Origin: Porticoccaceae bacterium LTM1 | Lineage (GTDB): Bacteria > Pseudomonadota > Gammaproteobacteria > Pseudomonadales > Porticoccaceae | Length of the DNA stretch: 64,000 nt | NCBI GenBank assembly: GCA_030252795.1 | Contig: CP127080.1 | Span: 1,500,501 to 1,564,500 of the forward strand | Direction of reading: 5' to 3' | In this document: in pieces, positions 9,965 to 19,816 of the stretch | Layout of the letters: each line of letters opens with the position of its first letter | How positions within the stretch are numbered: position 1 is the first letter of the stretch | Notes under the pieces: generated by a model | The model's database searches: none | What the model saw: only the letters and a program-made list of their open reading frames with translations | Told to the model about the DNA's origin: nothing | Made by a program: the position numbers and the translations under genes

Positions 9965-10624
9965 ATGTTGACTGCCAACTCTACAAGCACTGAAAAGATC
10001 CGCGAGAAGAAGCGCCGCTTTCTGGCCCGTGAACAACGCATTGTTGATGCCGCACTTGAACTGTTGCTGGAGCAGGGCATTGACCGCGTTACCGTGTCCT
10101 CTATCGCTAATCGTGCAGGCATAGGCAAAGGAACGATTTACAAGCACTTTCTCACCAAAAATGAGATCTTCATGCGTATCGTCCTGGATTACGAGCGTAC
10201 CTTGGCCGAAAATCTAGCCAAAGGCATTAAGGAGGCCTCCAGAAGTAATCCGGGTGCCGCCGCAAAAGCGTACTTTCAGTCGAGGCTTAACAACCCTGCG
10301 CTCGATAGGCTGGTACAGCACTTGGAAGCTCGCCTTGAGGCTGAACAGGAAGTTGAGGTTCAGCTCAAAGAGTTGCATGAAATCAGGCGCTCAAATGTAA
10401 ATTCCTTGAATGCGATGGTCGCTGAATTGATGAAAGACGGCATACTGGAAGATGTCCCGCCTCACTATCACTATCTGAGCTGTTGGGCCTTGGCTCAGGG
10501 TGCAGTGGATCTTTACTTCAACAAGACACTTGATGGTCTAGGTGCCGATGACAAAGCCAGTTTGCTGGAGTATATAGCTGGAATCGGAGTTACCATGGGC
10601 AATCGCGGCCAGCTTGGTAACTGA
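9965..10624 (+). CDS. TetR/AcrR family transcriptional regulator
   Basis: DNA-binding repressor-type protein of 219 residues. The N-terminal helix-turn-helix is clear (VTVSSIANRAGIGKGTIYKHF, about residues 38-58). The ligand-binding C-terminal domain shows no recognisable specificity. The ATG at 9965 follows AAGAGAGG at good spacing. It is divergent from the ion-channel gene and lies 34 bases upstream of the DUF1285 gene, with which it may be co-transcribed. The regulated target is not evident. Confidence 0.9.
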   Translation: MLTANSTSTEKIREKKRRFLAREQRIVDAALELLLEQGIDRVTVSSIANRAGIGKGTIYKHFLTKNEIFMRIVLDYERTLAENLAKGIKEASRSNPGAAAKAYFQSRLNNPALDRLVQHLEARLEAEQEVEVQLKELHEIRRSNVNSLNAMVAELMKDGILEDVPPHYHYLSCWALAQGAVDLYFNKTLDGLGADDKASLLEYIAGIGVTMGNRGQLGN

Positions 10625-10658
10625 TAGAATCATTCTCTATAACTAGTGTATTTGTATC

Positions 10659-11210
10659 TTGAACCTTGACGCCTTTGCTGACCTGATAGAAAGGCAGCGC
10701 CAATCGTATGAAAGTATTCCGCCGGTTGAAGACTGGAACCCGCCATTGTGCGGGGATATGGATCTTGTCGTAAGGCAGGATGGAAGCTGGATCCATCAGG
10801 GAACGCCCATAAAGCGAGAAGCTCTCATACGTCTATTTGCCAGTGTGTTAAAACGCGAAGGCAATGACTTTTTTCTTGTAACGCCGGTGGAAAAATGGCG
10901 TATTCAGGTCGATATAGCCCCTCTCTTTGTGACCAGCCTACAGATTGAACATCGTGATGGCTCTCAGGTTCTGATCTTTGAAACCAGCACAGGAGATACA
11001 GTCGTCGCTGGACCTGACAACCCGTTGTGGATGGAGAAAGAGGGGCGGGGAAGAAATCCTGTGCCTTTGCTCAGGGTCAGGTCAAACCTTGATGCCGTTA
11101 TTAGCCGATCAGTTTATTACCAGCTTGCGGAGCACTGTGAATCTAGGGTTTTGGATACCGTTGAAAGAGTGGGAGTTGTAAGTCTGGGAGCGTTTTTCCC
11201 ATTGGATTAA
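10659..11210 (+). CDS. DUF1285 domain-containing protein
   Basis: Cytosolic protein of 183 residues matching the DUF1285 family: PPVEDWNPPLCGDMDLVVRQDGSWIHQGTPI near residue 22, then a C-terminal domain with VTPVEKWRIQVDIAPLF. The family has been structurally characterised but has no firm function. The start is the TTG at 10659; no in-frame ATG lies upstream of the conserved N-terminus. It follows the TetR gene closely and ends in a terminator shared with etfD. Confidence 0.85.
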   Translation: MNLDAFADLIERQRQSYESIPPVEDWNPPLCGDMDLVVRQDGSWIHQGTPIKREALIRLFASVLKREGNDFFLVTPVEKWRIQVDIAPLFVTSLQIEHRDGSQVLIFETSTGDTVVAGPDNPLWMEKEGRGRNPVPLLRVRSNLDAVISRSVYYQLAEHCESRVLDTVERVGVVSLGAFFPLD

Positions 11211-11231
11211 TGGTCGACCAGACAGGTCAAT

Positions 11232-11272
11232 AAAAAAGGCTGAGCAGATAGGTTTCTGGTCAGCCTTTTTGT
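11232..11272. terminator. Bidirectional terminator between the DUF1285 gene and etfD
   Basis: AAAAAGGCTGA and TCAGCCTTTTT form an 11-bp stem with A and T runs on either side, able to stop both convergent transcripts. Confidence 0.85.
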
Positions 11273-11276
11273 TGGT

Positions 11277-12917
11277 CTACATATTTGGGTAGTTGGGCCC
11301 GCCTGCGCCTTCAGGGGATACCCAAGTGATGTTTTGCTCGGGGTCCTTGATGTCACAGGTTTTACAGTGCACACAATTCTGGGCGTTGATCTGGAAGTGC
11401 TTGTCGCCATCATCGCCCTCTACCACCTCGTAAACACCCGCAGGGCAATAGCGCTGGGCTGGTTCGTTATAGATTGGTAGATTGTGACTGATTGGCAGTT
11501 CGGCATCAGCAAGCTTCAAGTGGCAAGGCTGATCCTCTTCGTGGTTTGTATTCGACAGGAACACGGAAGAAAGCTTGTCAAAGCTGAGTTTGCCATCGGA
11601 CTTGGGGTAACTGATCGGGGTGCACTCAGACGCAGGCTTGAGCTGTTTGTGATCCGGTTTTGGATCGCTTAGGGTCCAGGGCAGTTTGCCGCCAAACAGG
11701 TTGATATCGATAAAAGCGTACGCGCCACCCAGGAAATTGCCCCATTTATGCTGGGCCGGACCAAAGTTGCGTTGTGCATGGAGTTCTTTCCAGGCCCAGC
11801 TGGCTTTGTAAGCTTCGCCAAATTCGGTCAGGTCATCATTGCTGCGGTTGTTGGTAATTGCCTCGACAATTACTTCGGCGGCAATCATTCCGGACTTCAT
11901 CGCAGTATGGTTGCCTTTGATTTTGGCAAAGTTCAGGGTGCCTGCATTGTCACCAATAAGCAGTCCGCCGGGAAAGGACATCTTAGGCTGGGATTGCAAA
12001 CCACCTTTTACCAGCGCACGAGCGCCGTAGGATACACGTTCACCACCTTCCAGATACTTGCTAATGGCAGGGTGGTGCTTGTAGCGCTGAAACTCATCAA
12101 ATGGGCTCAGGTGGGGATTGCTGTAGGACAAGTCGGTGATTAGCCCGACAGCAACCTGGTTGTTTTCTATGTGGTACAGGAAGCCGCCACCAGTGGATCC
12201 GCTTTCAGAGAGTGGCCATCCGGCGGTGTGCACCACCAGACCTTGTTTATGTTGGCCCTCAGGAATGGTCCATAACTCCTTGATTCCAATGCCGTAATGC
12301 TGTGGTTCTTTGCCGTTATCAAGGTTGTATTTGGAGATCAGTTGCTTGCCAAGATGGCCGCGACAACCCTCACCAAACAGGGTGTATTTGGCGTGCAGTT
12401 CCATGCCGGGCATGTATGAATCTTTGTGGGACCCATCGGCAGCAACACCCATGTCGCCTGTGGCAATGCCTTTCACGCTGCCGTCGTCGTTATAAACCAC
12501 CTCAGCCGCAGCAAAGCAGGGGAAGATTTCCACGCCCAGAGCTTCAGCCTGTTCGGCCAACCAGCGGCAAAAGTTGCCCAGGCTGATGATGTAATTGCCA
12601 TGATTGCGCATGGTTTTGGGGGCAAAGAACTCAGGAATACGTCGCTCTTTCTCGCCGTCTTTAAGGAGTAAAATATCATCGCCGGTAACGGCTGTATTGA
12701 GCGGCGCTCCCAGCTCCTTCCAGTTCGGAAAGAGTTCGCTGAGGGCGGTAGATTCAAAAACAGCACCGGAGAGGATGTGGGCGCCTACTTCAGACCCTTT
12801 TTCAACCACACATACGCTAAGGTTTTCATTCAGCTGCTTGAGGCGGCATGCCGCAGCCAGGCCAGATGGGCCGGCGCCTACGATGACAACATCGTACTCC
12901 ATAAACTCTCTATCCAC
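11277..12917 (-). CDS. etfD: Electron transfer flavoprotein-ubiquinone oxidoreductase
   Basis: Membrane-associated iron-sulfur flavoprotein that passes electrons from reduced ETF to ubiquinone during fatty-acid and amino-acid oxidation. The 546-residue length fits. The FAD motif VGAGPSGLAAACRL is near residue 12. A C-terminal ferredoxin-like domain supplies 4Fe-4S cysteines (CPAGVYE, then CVHCKTCDI). The GTG at 12917 is chosen because GGAGG lies five bases upstream; a later ATG at 12902 has a weaker site. It is divergent from etfB-etfA, the genes for its electron donor. Confidence 0.97.
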   Translation of the reverse strand: MDREFMEYDVVIVGAGPSGLAAACRLKQLNENLSVCVVEKGSEVGAHILSGAVFESTALSELFPNWKELGAPLNTAVTGDDILLLKDGEKERRIPEFFAPKTMRNHGNYIISLGNFCRWLAEQAEALGVEIFPCFAAAEVVYNDDGSVKGIATGDMGVAADGSHKDSYMPGMELHAKYTLFGEGCRGHLGKQLISKYNLDNGKEPQHYGIGIKELWTIPEGQHKQGLVVHTAGWPLSESGSTGGGFLYHIENNQVAVGLITDLSYSNPHLSPFDEFQRYKHHPAISKYLEGGERVSYGARALVKGGLQSQPKMSFPGGLLIGDNAGTLNFAKIKGNHTAMKSGMIAAEVIVEAITNNRSNDDLTEFGEAYKASWAWKELHAQRNFGPAQHKWGNFLGGAYAFIDINLFGGKLPWTLSDPKPDHKQLKPASECTPISYPKSDGKLSFDKLSSVFLSNTNHEEDQPCHLKLADAELPISHNLPIYNEPAQRYCPAGVYEVVEGDDGDKHFQINAQNCVHCKTCDIKDPEQNITWVSPEGAGGPNYPNM

Positions 12918-12994
12918 TTCGTCCTCCGGGTATCAGCGGGAGATTGGTTAACTGCATGATTCTACCCTGCATTTTATTGGCAGGTAATGATTCG

Positions 12995-13019
12995 TTTGAC
13001 TAAAAAATGTCCAGTCAGA
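12995..13019. promoter_or_regulatory. Possible operator in the etfD / etfBA divergent region
   Basis: TTTGACT and AGTCAGA form an imperfect inverted repeat with an 11-base AT-rich spacer, midway between the two divergent starts. Such sites fit a dimeric regulator of fatty-acid oxidation genes, but the half-sites are short. Confidence 0.3.
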
Positions 13020-13112
13020 GTTTGCTTTGATGCGGCTCTATGGGCATTATTCTGTGTTTCAACAGATGCCCAAAAGGCGATAAACCACCCAAATATATAG
13101 GAAGGGTAGTCA

Positions 13113-13862
13113 ATGAAGGTCCTTGTCGCAGTTAAGCGTGTGGTCGACTACAACGTAAAAGTACGCCCCAAGTCGGATGGCTCGGGAGTTGACCTGAACA
13201 ACGTTAAAATGTCCATTAACCCGTTCTGTGAAATCGCGGTAGAAGAAGCGGTTCGCTTGAAAGAGAAGGGTGTAGCTACAGAGGTTGTTGTGGTATCCAT
13301 CGGCCCTCAACAGGCACAGGAGCAGATTCGCACGGCCCTGGCCCTGGGTGCTGACCGCGGCATCCTGATCAAGACTGACGACCAGCTTGAACCACTTGCT
13401 ATTGCCAAGTGCCTGAAGGCGGTTTACGACGAAGAGCAGCCCCAGCTGATCCTGATGGGTAAGCAATCAATTGACGGTGACAACAACCAAACTGGCCAGA
13501 TGCTTGCGGCTCTGACCGGCTTGCCACAAGGTACATTTGCGTCTGAGGTGGTAATTGAGGGTGGCAGCGCTTCTGTTACTCGTGAAATCGATGGCGGCCT
13601 ACAGACTGTATCTTTGAAATTACCTGCTGTGGTTACCACTGACTTGCGTCTGAATGAACCACGATACGCATCACTCCCCAACATTATGAAGGCGAAACAA
13701 AAGCCTTTAAACACCACCTCTCCAGAGGAGTTGGGTGTTGATACTGCTGCGCGCGTGAAAACACTAGGTGTTGAACCACCTGCGGCTCGTAAAGCAGGTG
13801 TAAAAGTTGAATCCGTGGCCGAACTGGTCGACAAGCTGAAAAATGAGGCGAAAGTGATATGA
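13113..13862 (+). CDS. etfB: Electron transfer flavoprotein subunit beta
   Basis: Small subunit of the ETF heterodimer, which collects electrons from acyl-CoA dehydrogenases and binds AMP. The 249-residue length is standard. The N-terminus [18 protein letters not shown] and the family stretch [22 protein letters not shown] (signature region near residue 177) are recognisable. AGGAAGGG precedes the ATG. The last four bases (ATGA) overlap the etfA start, giving translational coupling and equal subunit output. Confidence 0.97.
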   Translation: MKVLVAVKRVVDYNVKVRPKSDGSGVDLNNVKMSINPFCEIAVEEAVRLKEKGVATEVVVVSIGPQQAQEQIRTALALGADRGILIKTDDQLEPLAIAKCLKAVYDEEQPQLILMGKQSIDGDNNQTGQMLAALTGLPQGTFASEVVIEGGSASVTREIDGGLQTVSLKLPAVVTTDLRLNEPRYASLPNIMKAKQKPLNTTSPEELGVDTAARVKTLGVEPPAARKAGVKVESVAELVDKLKNEAKVI

Positions 13863-14788
13863 GTACTCTGGTCATTGCTGAACACGACAACGCCAGCCTC
13901 AAGCCTGCGACCCTGAATACAGTTGCCGCAGCCAAGGAGCTTGGTGAAGGCTTTGATATATTGGTGGTTGGTGAAAACTGCAGTGCTGCTGCGGAAGCTG
14001 CTGCCAAAATCGCTGGTGCCGGGAAAGTGCTGGTTGCCAATAATGCGGCCTTTGGCCACCAGTTGCCGGAAAACATTGCACCACTTGTCGCGGATGTAGC
14101 CAAGTCCTACAGCCATGTACTGGCACCAGCCACTACAACCGGCAAGAACCTGATGCCCCGAGTAGCAGCTTTGCTTGACGTACAGGGAATCTCCGATATC
14201 AGTGCAGTGGTATCAGCCGATACCTTCAAGCGTCCGATTTATGCCGGTAACGTGATTGCTACGGTACAAAGTACTGACTCAATCAAAGTGCTGACCGTAC
14301 GTGGAACCGCTTTTGATCCTGCGGCGGCAGATGGCGGGAATGCCGCTATCGAGGAAGTGTCTGGTGCCCAGGATGCTGGCATTTCAAGTTTTGTTGGCGA
14401 AGAACTGGCTGCTTCGGATCGCCCTGAGTTGACTGCGGCTCGCGTGGTTATTTCCGGTGGTCGCGGGATGCAGAACGGCGAAAACTTTGCCTTGCTGGAA
14501 AAAGTGGCCGACAAGCTGGGCGCTGCCGTTGGCGCCTCTCGCGCCGCTGTAGACGCCGGATTCGTGCCAAACGATATGCAGGTAGGGCAGACAGGTAAGA
14601 TCGTTGCTCCGGATCTTTATATTGCTGTTGGTATCTCGGGTGCCATTCAGCACCTGGCCGGCATGAAGGACAGTAAAGTTATTGTTGCTGTGAATAAGGA
14701 TGAAGAGGCGCCAATCTTCCAGGTAGCAGATTACGGACTGGTAGCAGACTTGTTCGATGTGTTGCCGGAGCTTGAAAAGGCCCTGTAA
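13859..14788 (+). CDS. etfA: Electron transfer flavoprotein subunit alpha
   Basis: FAD-binding subunit of ETF, 309 residues. The C-terminal FAD domain is visible: [20 protein letters not shown] near residue 201, then [21 protein letters not shown] and [16 protein letters not shown]. It overlaps etfB by 4 bp. A very strong bidirectional terminator follows. Confidence 0.97.
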   Translation: MSTLVIAEHDNASLKPATLNTVAAAKELGEGFDILVVGENCSAAAEAAAKIAGAGKVLVANNAAFGHQLPENIAPLVADVAKSYSHVLAPATTTGKNLMPRVAALLDVQGISDISAVVSADTFKRPIYAGNVIATVQSTDSIKVLTVRGTAFDPAAADGGNAAIEEVSGAQDAGISSFVGEELAASDRPELTAARVVISGGRGMQNGENFALLEKVADKLGAAVGASRAAVDAGFVPNDMQVGQTGKIVAPDLYIAVGISGAIQHLAGMKDSKVIVAVNKDEEAPIFQVADYGLVADLFDVLPELEKAL

Positions 14789-14801
14789 TTGCTGGATTAT
14801 T

Positions 14802-14848
14802 CCAGACATAAAAAAAACCGGCTAAGGCCGGTTTTTTTTTATGTCTGG
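14802..14848. terminator. Long bidirectional terminator between etfA and xthA
   Basis: CCAGACAT, eight A, CCGGC, a TAAG loop, GCCGG, nine T and ATGTCTGG form an almost perfect 21-bp inverted repeat. U-tracts arise in either direction, serving both convergent genes. Confidence 0.95.
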
Positions 14849-15664
14849 TTAAAGCTGGAATTCTGCCCAAACCGGTGCGTGATCTGACGGCTTCTCCATG
14901 CCGCGAGTTTCATAGTCCACATCTGCCGCCAAGCAAGCGTCGATCAGCGGTTTGGTAGCCAGAATGTGGTCTATCCTGAGGCCGCGCTTCGGCTCTGCTT
15001 CAAAGCCTCTGCTGCGGTAATCAAACCAGCTGAATCGGTCGTTACCCTCAGGGTTATACTTGCGATGGCAGTCAGACAAGCCCCAATCGAGCAGACGCTG
15101 ATACCACTCACGCTCCTCGGGTAAAAACGAGCATTTCCCCGTGCGAAGCCAACGTTTACGGTTTGGCTCGCCAATACCAATATCAAGATCGGAAGGGGAG
15201 ATGTTCATATCACCCATAATGATCAGTGGTTGTTCCGCACTGCATTCATTCTCCAACAGAAATTGCAGATCCTCATAAAACTTCTGCTTTGCTGGAAACT
15301 TTAACGGGTGATCACGGCTTTCCCCTTGTGGGAAGTAGCCGTTTATCACGGTTAGCGTTTTGCCGTCGGTAATTGGAAGCTTTACGGTTATCAGTCTTCG
15401 CTGGGCGTCATCTGTGTCAGATGAAAAGCCCTTGATTACCTCCGTGGGCTGCTGGCGACAGAGCAGGGCGACACCATAATGACCTTTTTGGCCATGATAG
15501 AAGACTTCGTAGCCCATTGAGCGAACTTCATCAATCGGGAAGGCTTCATCATGAACCTTGGTTTCCTGAAGTCCAATTACATCTGGCTGGTGTCTGTCGA
15601 TTACTGCTTGCAATTGATGTAAACGGGCGCGAAGCCCGTTTACATTGAATGAGATTATTTTCAT
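14849..15664 (-). CDS. xthA: Exodeoxyribonuclease III
   Basis: Apurinic/apyrimidinic endonuclease and 3'-exonuclease of base-excision repair, 271 residues. Endonuclease/exonuclease/phosphatase-family motifs are visible: [11 protein letters not shown] at the start, [12 protein letters not shown] with the metal-binding Glu near 34, [16 protein letters not shown] near 149, and the C-terminal [10 protein letters not shown]. It begins 7 bases after the prc stop codon on the same strand, so the two probably share a transcript. Confidence 0.96.
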   Translation of the reverse strand: MKIISFNVNGLRARLHQLQAVIDRHQPDVIGLQETKVHDEAFPIDEVRSMGYEVFYHGQKGHYGVALLCRQQPTEVIKGFSSDTDDAQRRLITVKLPITDGKTLTVINGYFPQGESRDHPLKFPAKQKFYEDLQFLLENECSAEQPLIIMGDMNISPSDLDIGIGEPNRKRWLRTGKCSFLPEEREWYQRLLDWGLSDCHRKYNPEGNDRFSWFDYRSRGFEAEPKRGLRIDHILATKPLIDACLAADVDYETRGMEKPSDHAPVWAEFQL

Positions 15665-15671
15665 TGAATTC

Positions 15672-17726
15672 TTATGGTGTTTCAGCGAGTCGCTGATGGT
15701 TTCTCAGTTGAATCATATCGGCCATTATCTGACAGGTTTCCATCAGGTAAAGGTCTGACTCTGGTGATGGCTCTTCGTCACGCCTAGCCTCTAGCCAGGT
15801 GTTGTAGTCAGGGAAGGGCTCTTTTCCTAAAGCTTTACGGCGACTGTTTTCCAGTGCCAACTCGAGCTCTTTAACTTTTTCCCTTTGCTCAAGTCTTTTG
15901 CCTTTGCTTAAAGTGACTGCGGTGGCCTGCTCTTTGCGGTAATCATCCTGAGCCTTAAGAACTTCAACAAATTCAGTGAACCCGGGATCGGATGAAATAC
16001 GTTCTTGGTGAGTTCTGTCCAACATGGGAATGACCGCTGAAAGGTCGCCATTTTTCCTGTAGTTGGCTGGACGAATCTGGTCCCAGGGGAGGGCGTTCTT
16101 TTCATTGCTTTCACCGTAGCTATCCTCCGGCATCAAGCTTGGCAGCTTGATGTCCGGGGTGATTCCGTGGTGCTGATTGCTATCGCCAGACACGCGGTAG
16201 AACTTTGACTCGGTAAGCTTTAATTGCCCTTCTGACAGGGGTAGCAACACCTGAACCGTACCTTTACCGAAGCTTTGGCTACCAACAATAACTGCGCGAT
16301 TGTAATCCTGCATTGCGCCAGCAAAAATCTCGGAAGCAGATGCGCTCAGGCGGTCAATCAGAACGATCAGGGGACCTCTGTAGTAGGCGCCACTGCGCGC
16401 TACCTGGCGTCGATTTATACGACCTTTGCTGTTCTTGATCTGGACAACCGGGCCTGGATTGATAAACAGGTCACTCAGCATGGTTGCTTCCTGAAGGGCG
16501 CCGCCGCCATTGCTTCTCAGATCTACAATCACGCCATCAATATCTTGTGTGCTGAACTCATTGAGAAGGTTGTATACATCGCGGGTGGTGCTTTTAACAT
16601 TGCTGTCACCATTTCTGTCAGCCTCAAAATCCCGGTAGAAAGTAGGGATGTCGATAACGCCGATCCGGTAATTATCTTCACCGCGCTTTATTTCGATTAT
16701 GTCGCTTTTGGCCGCCTGCTCTTCAAGCTTTACCTTGTCACGCACAATTTTGATGGTAACAGTGGCGTCATTAGTTCCGGCAGGGAGCACCTGCAAAACT
16801 GCCAGGCTCGACTTTGGACCACGAATCAGGTCAACCGCATCGTCAAGACGCCATCCAACGATATCCACGTTGTCGCCATCGTCACCAGTGGCGATACCAA
16901 CGATTCGGTCACCTGCTTTGAGCTCACCCTGTTTGTCGGCCGGGCCACCAGGGACGATGCTCACGACCTCAATGTATTCATCTTCGCGCTGCAATACAGC
17001 GCCAATTCCCTCCAGAGACAACGACATGTTGATATTGAAATTTTCTGAAGTGCGTGGAGAAAAGTAGTTTGTGTGAGGGTCGTACAGCGAACTGATCGAA
17101 TTTGCGTACGTCTGGAAAACGTCGGTTGAGTTGAGTTCTTCAAGTTGCTTTTTGATGGTCTTGTAGCGCTTTGCAAGTACTTCGCGAGCTTCGGCGGTAT
17201 CTTTGTCAGAAAGTATCAGGCGAAGAAGGGAGTCTTCCATTCTTTTGCGCCAGAGCTCATTCCGTTCCTCGACAGTCTTGGGCCACTGTATATTGTCCAA
17301 ATCCGTCAGCAGAACCTCATCATCATCGAAATTGAATACAATATCGCCCTCAAGAAGCGCGATATTGTGATCAAGCTGCTTTTCAGCGATGTCCCGATAG
17401 AGGTTAAACGCCCTGAACCCAAAAGCGGGGTCTTTGTCCTTCAGCTGGTCATCCAGCTTGGTTTTCCAAGCCGCCAATTCGTCTATATCAGATTGAAGGA
17501 AGTAGCTTTTGCCTGGGTCGAGGTCGTCAAGATAGGCCTCAAATAGCTCTTGTGAGAAGGCGTCATCAATTGTTCTGTCCCTGTAATGTCCTTCATGAAG
17601 AATCTCAAGCATGTCTGACAGCACTTGAGGCTGTTGTTCGCTCGGGGAAATCGACTCTGCTTGAATGCTGGAAGCCAGCAACAGGGAAAGGATGGCGGTG
17701 GACAGGTTTCTTGAAGTATTCGTCAT
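15672..17726 (-). CDS. prc: Tail-specific (carboxy-terminal processing) protease
   Basis: Periplasmic S41 serine protease that degrades or trims proteins from their C-termini and regulates peptidoglycan hydrolases. 684 residues. A signal peptide ([16 protein letters not shown]) spans about residues 8-24. A PDZ domain ([25 protein letters not shown]) follows near 250. The catalytic region has [10 protein letters not shown], then the catalytic Ser in [12 protein letters not shown] and Lys in QSFGKGTVQ near 480. A C-terminal helical domain completes the family layout. Confidence 0.95.
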   Translation of the reverse strand: MTNTSRNLSTAILSLLLASSIQAESISPSEQQPQVLSDMLEILHEGHYRDRTIDDAFSQELFEAYLDDLDPGKSYFLQSDIDELAAWKTKLDDQLKDKDPAFGFRAFNLYRDIAEKQLDHNIALLEGDIVFNFDDDEVLLTDLDNIQWPKTVEERNELWRKRMEDSLLRLILSDKDTAEAREVLAKRYKTIKKQLEELNSTDVFQTYANSISSLYDPHTNYFSPRTSENFNINMSLSLEGIGAVLQREDEYIEVVSIVPGGPADKQGELKAGDRIVGIATGDDGDNVDIVGWRLDDAVDLIRGPKSSLAVLQVLPAGTNDATVTIKIVRDKVKLEEQAAKSDIIEIKRGEDNYRIGVIDIPTFYRDFEADRNGDSNVKSTTRDVYNLLNEFSTQDIDGVIVDLRSNGGGALQEATMLSDLFINPGPVVQIKNSKGRINRRQVARSGAYYRGPLIVLIDRLSASASEIFAGAMQDYNRAVIVGSQSFGKGTVQVLLPLSEGQLKLTESKFYRVSGDSNQHHGITPDIKLPSLMPEDSYGESNEKNALPWDQIRPANYRKNGDLSAVIPMLDRTHQERISSDPGFTEFVEVLKAQDDYRKEQATAVTLSKGKRLEQREKVKELELALENSRRKALGKEPFPDYNTWLEARRDEEPSPESDLYLMETCQIMADMIQLRNHQRLAETP

Positions 17727-18026
17727 AGTAGCAACTTGTTTAATTGTATCTGCTTTATAGAGACAAGATTTTCGCTTCTGAGTTTAACACCCGTGGCGGG
17801 GCAAAAGGGAACCCTGGTAACACTTCTTTACATTCCCCGCCAATTCTCGATATACAATTTAACATAATATACATTATGCGCATATATACGTTTCAGGGGT
17901 TTGGGTCAACAAGCAATCGGACGTCCAAGTATTGTTCTAAACAAATCCAATCAAACCAATAAACTTACAAGTAAAGCTGAAAACTCGTCGCCGGTGGATT
18001 TCGTGCAAATCTATGTTTTCTCGGGA

Positions 18027-18113
18027 TTAATCCACTCGCTTGATGAACGCTTCTCTCAGCAATGGGTCAGCCTCTAAGATTCGAGCAATGTTTCTAGAGT
18101 CATCAGTCATCAT
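18027..18113 (-). CDS. Short frame, 28 residues, possible gene remnant
   Basis: Two adjacent ATG codons open a frame reading MMTDDSRNIARILEADPL and ending REAFIKRVD. It is amphipathic, has balanced charge and looks like real protein rather than noise. The frame remains open a further six codons upstream before a TAG. No ribosome-binding site is convincing. It could be a small protein or the tail of a deleted gene. I do not recognise it. Confidence 0.25.
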   Translation of the reverse strand: MMTDDSRNIARILEADPLLREAFIKRVD

Positions 18114-18140
18114 GCCCACTCTTTTGGCTGCCTAAATGAC

Positions 18141-18166
18141 CACCTGCAGCCCTAAATCTGCAGGTG
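18141..18166. repeat. Isolated 9-bp perfect hairpin
   Basis: CACCTGCAG, the loop CCCTAAAT and CTGCAGGTG. No T-run follows on either strand, so it is not a standard terminator. It lies between prc and the AP2-like gene. Confidence 0.4.
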
Positions 18167-18292
18167 AAAATATTAAGGGTACTCATATGATTCATAGGGC
18201 TAAGGTATAGATTTCCCTAAAATGGGTGGATGTGTGTAGATGCCCGAGATAGTGACGAGCAACTGGTAATCCATCACAGTACTATAAGTAAA

Positions 18293-18787
18293 TCAGGCCT
18301 GAAGAAGACCACGCTCTGCCGCCCAGTAAACTCCTTTGAGTTTAGCCAAGCCAAGCTCGCGCGCGTGGCAGGCCATCGCGAAAGCGCCCTCCTTACCAAA
18401 TTTTTTCTCTGAAAAACGCTTGGTCTCACTCTGTCCTGGGGCTGTTGGCCAAATTGCCTCCCAGTACCAGGTCTTGCGCTGACGACCATCAGCCAACCAA
18501 TAGACGCTGGCGAAACGACAGACACCGGAAACGCCGGACTTGTTGTTTTTTTGCAGTTTGCGCGCCACTTCGGAGCGGGTGATAGGCGGGTGCTTGGCGA
18601 CTAGCTCATCTCTGTACTGCTTGGCTAACTTAAGTGCCTTACCTTTGCCGCCGTGCTTTTTATCAGGGAAATTTTTGACCAGCGTCTTACCTCGACGACG
18701 CAAGCTGACACGCCAGGCAAAGGTATAGTAAAAAGGGTCATCAATTCGGGAGATTCCATACATCCCCAAGGGCTTCCTTGTCTTCAT
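18293..18787 (-). CDS. Protein with two AP2-like DNA-binding domains
   Basis: Basic protein of 164 residues. Two AP2-like units can be read. The first covers about residues 8-62 (YTFAWRVSLRRRGKTLVKNF, then DKKHGGKGKALKLAKQYRD). The second covers about 84-140 (SGVSGVCRF, WYWEAIWPT, KRFSEKKFGKEGAFAMACHAREL). Bacterial AP2 domains occur in homing endonucleases, phage proteins and small stand-alone proteins. No nuclease motif is present here, so a DNA-binding role is the most that can be inferred. It stands alone between wide gaps, consistent with an acquired gene. Confidence 0.7.
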   Translation of the reverse strand: MKTRKPLGMYGISRIDDPFYYTFAWRVSLRRRGKTLVKNFPDKKHGGKGKALKLAKQYRDELVAKHPPITRSEVARKLQKNNKSGVSGVCRFASVYWLADGRQRKTWYWEAIWPTAPGQSETKRFSEKKFGKEGAFAMACHARELGLAKLKGVYWAAERGLLQA

Positions 18788-19074
18788 AATCTTCTAGCTG
18801 TTATTGGTTATCAGTGATTTGGTGCAGATGCTTTATTAATGTTTTGTTTTATAACGGTTAATCTCTGTAATTTCAAGTTGGTGTGGTGGACCAACTGCTT
18901 CACCACGTCGAGATGTTTGAGCATACGCTATGACTACCATTTAATGTGCCCGAAAAGCTATTGATCCCCTACCCTACGAAGAGAAAAAGTCCAAAACCTG
19001 ATCAGCTAGATGTAAAGTAGGAATGTTGTCCATCACCAACCGGGTGAATTACGGAATTTAGAAGTGAGGTTAGT
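18788..19074. other. Gap between divergent AP2-like and lipoprotein genes
   Basis: 287 bases holding the promoters of two divergent genes. The only structure seen is a 7-bp hairpin, AGTTGGT and ACCAACT, at 18876-18896. No reading frame of interest. Confidence 0.4.
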
Positions 19075-19665
19075 TTGATTCGTTTGCTGATGATCTTTGC
19101 CATAGTGCAAATTCTTTGCGGGTGTACACCAGTGGAAATAGACCCGAAAGCTGCAATTCAACCAGCAGAATCTTCTGAATTATGGCTGCAAATCAATGCC
19201 AGTATCCGAAGCGATGATGATATCCCCCTCTCAGGATTGCTGACTTCGGCAACACAGCCAAATCAATTCACGCTGAAACAAGTCAAGAATCAAACATTGT
19301 TTATCCAGTTATTGTCCCGAGCTCTGGGCATGGATAACTTCTCGTATGAGGCTGTTGATCTACCTGATGGAAAGCTTGTAAGCCTTATATATGATGATGT
19401 CTCCATATGGGAGAAATTTGGTTACGGGCTGTTTTATCGACAAGGTAATTGGTATTGGTTTTATTGCGCAGGAGTCTCAAGTAAAAATTTTACTCCAATG
19501 TTTGATCTGTCTCTGATTGGCAGGAACAGGGTTGAAGCAATTCTTTGTATTGAAGACTGCAGTTGGTGGGGCAAGAACGCTTTGGTAGTACTTGATATGG
19601 AACGGCTGGAAATAGAACTTGTTGAGCCAGTTGAGATGACTTATGCAGATTGGGTCAATCAATAG
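19075..19665 (+). CDS. Putative lipoprotein of unknown function
   Basis: Protein of 196 residues beginning MIRLLMIFAIVQILCGCTPV, a lipoprotein signal peptide with the lipidated cysteine at about 17. The start is TTG, supported by GAGGT five bases upstream. The mature part is acidic and contains an aromatic-rich segment (FYRQGNWYWFYCAG) and a cysteine pair (CIEDCSWWG). No family recognised. Flanked by gaps, with no operon partner. Confidence 0.65.
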   Translation: MIRLLMIFAIVQILCGCTPVEIDPKAAIQPAESSELWLQINASIRSDDDIPLSGLLTSATQPNQFTLKQVKNQTLFIQLLSRALGMDNFSYEAVDLPDGKLVSLIYDDVSIWEKFGYGLFYRQGNWYWFYCAGVSSKNFTPMFDLSLIGRNRVEAILCIEDCSWWGKNALVVLDMERLEIELVEPVEMTYADWVNQ

Positions 19666-19760
19666 ATAGCTTGAATACATTGAAAAATTTTGGATCGAAC
19701 CCTATCAATTAGACAGGAGCTCGACCTAGGTTATGGCAGTCATCCTGGTCAGGGTAGCTT

Positions 19761-19808
19761 GGGGCTAAAAGTTTTTGTGAAATATGGCATCCAAAAACTA
19801 AAGCCCCT
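19761..19808. repeat. Hairpin between the lipoprotein gene and the sulfatase gene
   Basis: GGGGCT(AAA)AGTTTTTG pairs with CAAAAACT(AA)AGCCCC with a small internal bulge. It lies between two convergent genes and may act as a terminator, although no T-run follows outside the stem. Confidence 0.45.
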
Positions 19809-19816
19809 TAGCGCAA

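Larger units (their letters stand above)
17727..18292. other. 566-bp AT-rich gap, mostly without recognisable genes
   Basis: Apart from the possible 28-residue frame at 18027-18113 and the hairpin at 18141-18166, I see no gene. The first 150 bases presumably hold the prc promoter. Composition is visibly more AT-rich than in the surrounding genes. Confidence 0.5.

Noticed and set aside
16275-17048. 257-residue open frame opposite prc
   Set aside because: It lies fully within the PDZ and protease domain coding region of prc on the other strand.
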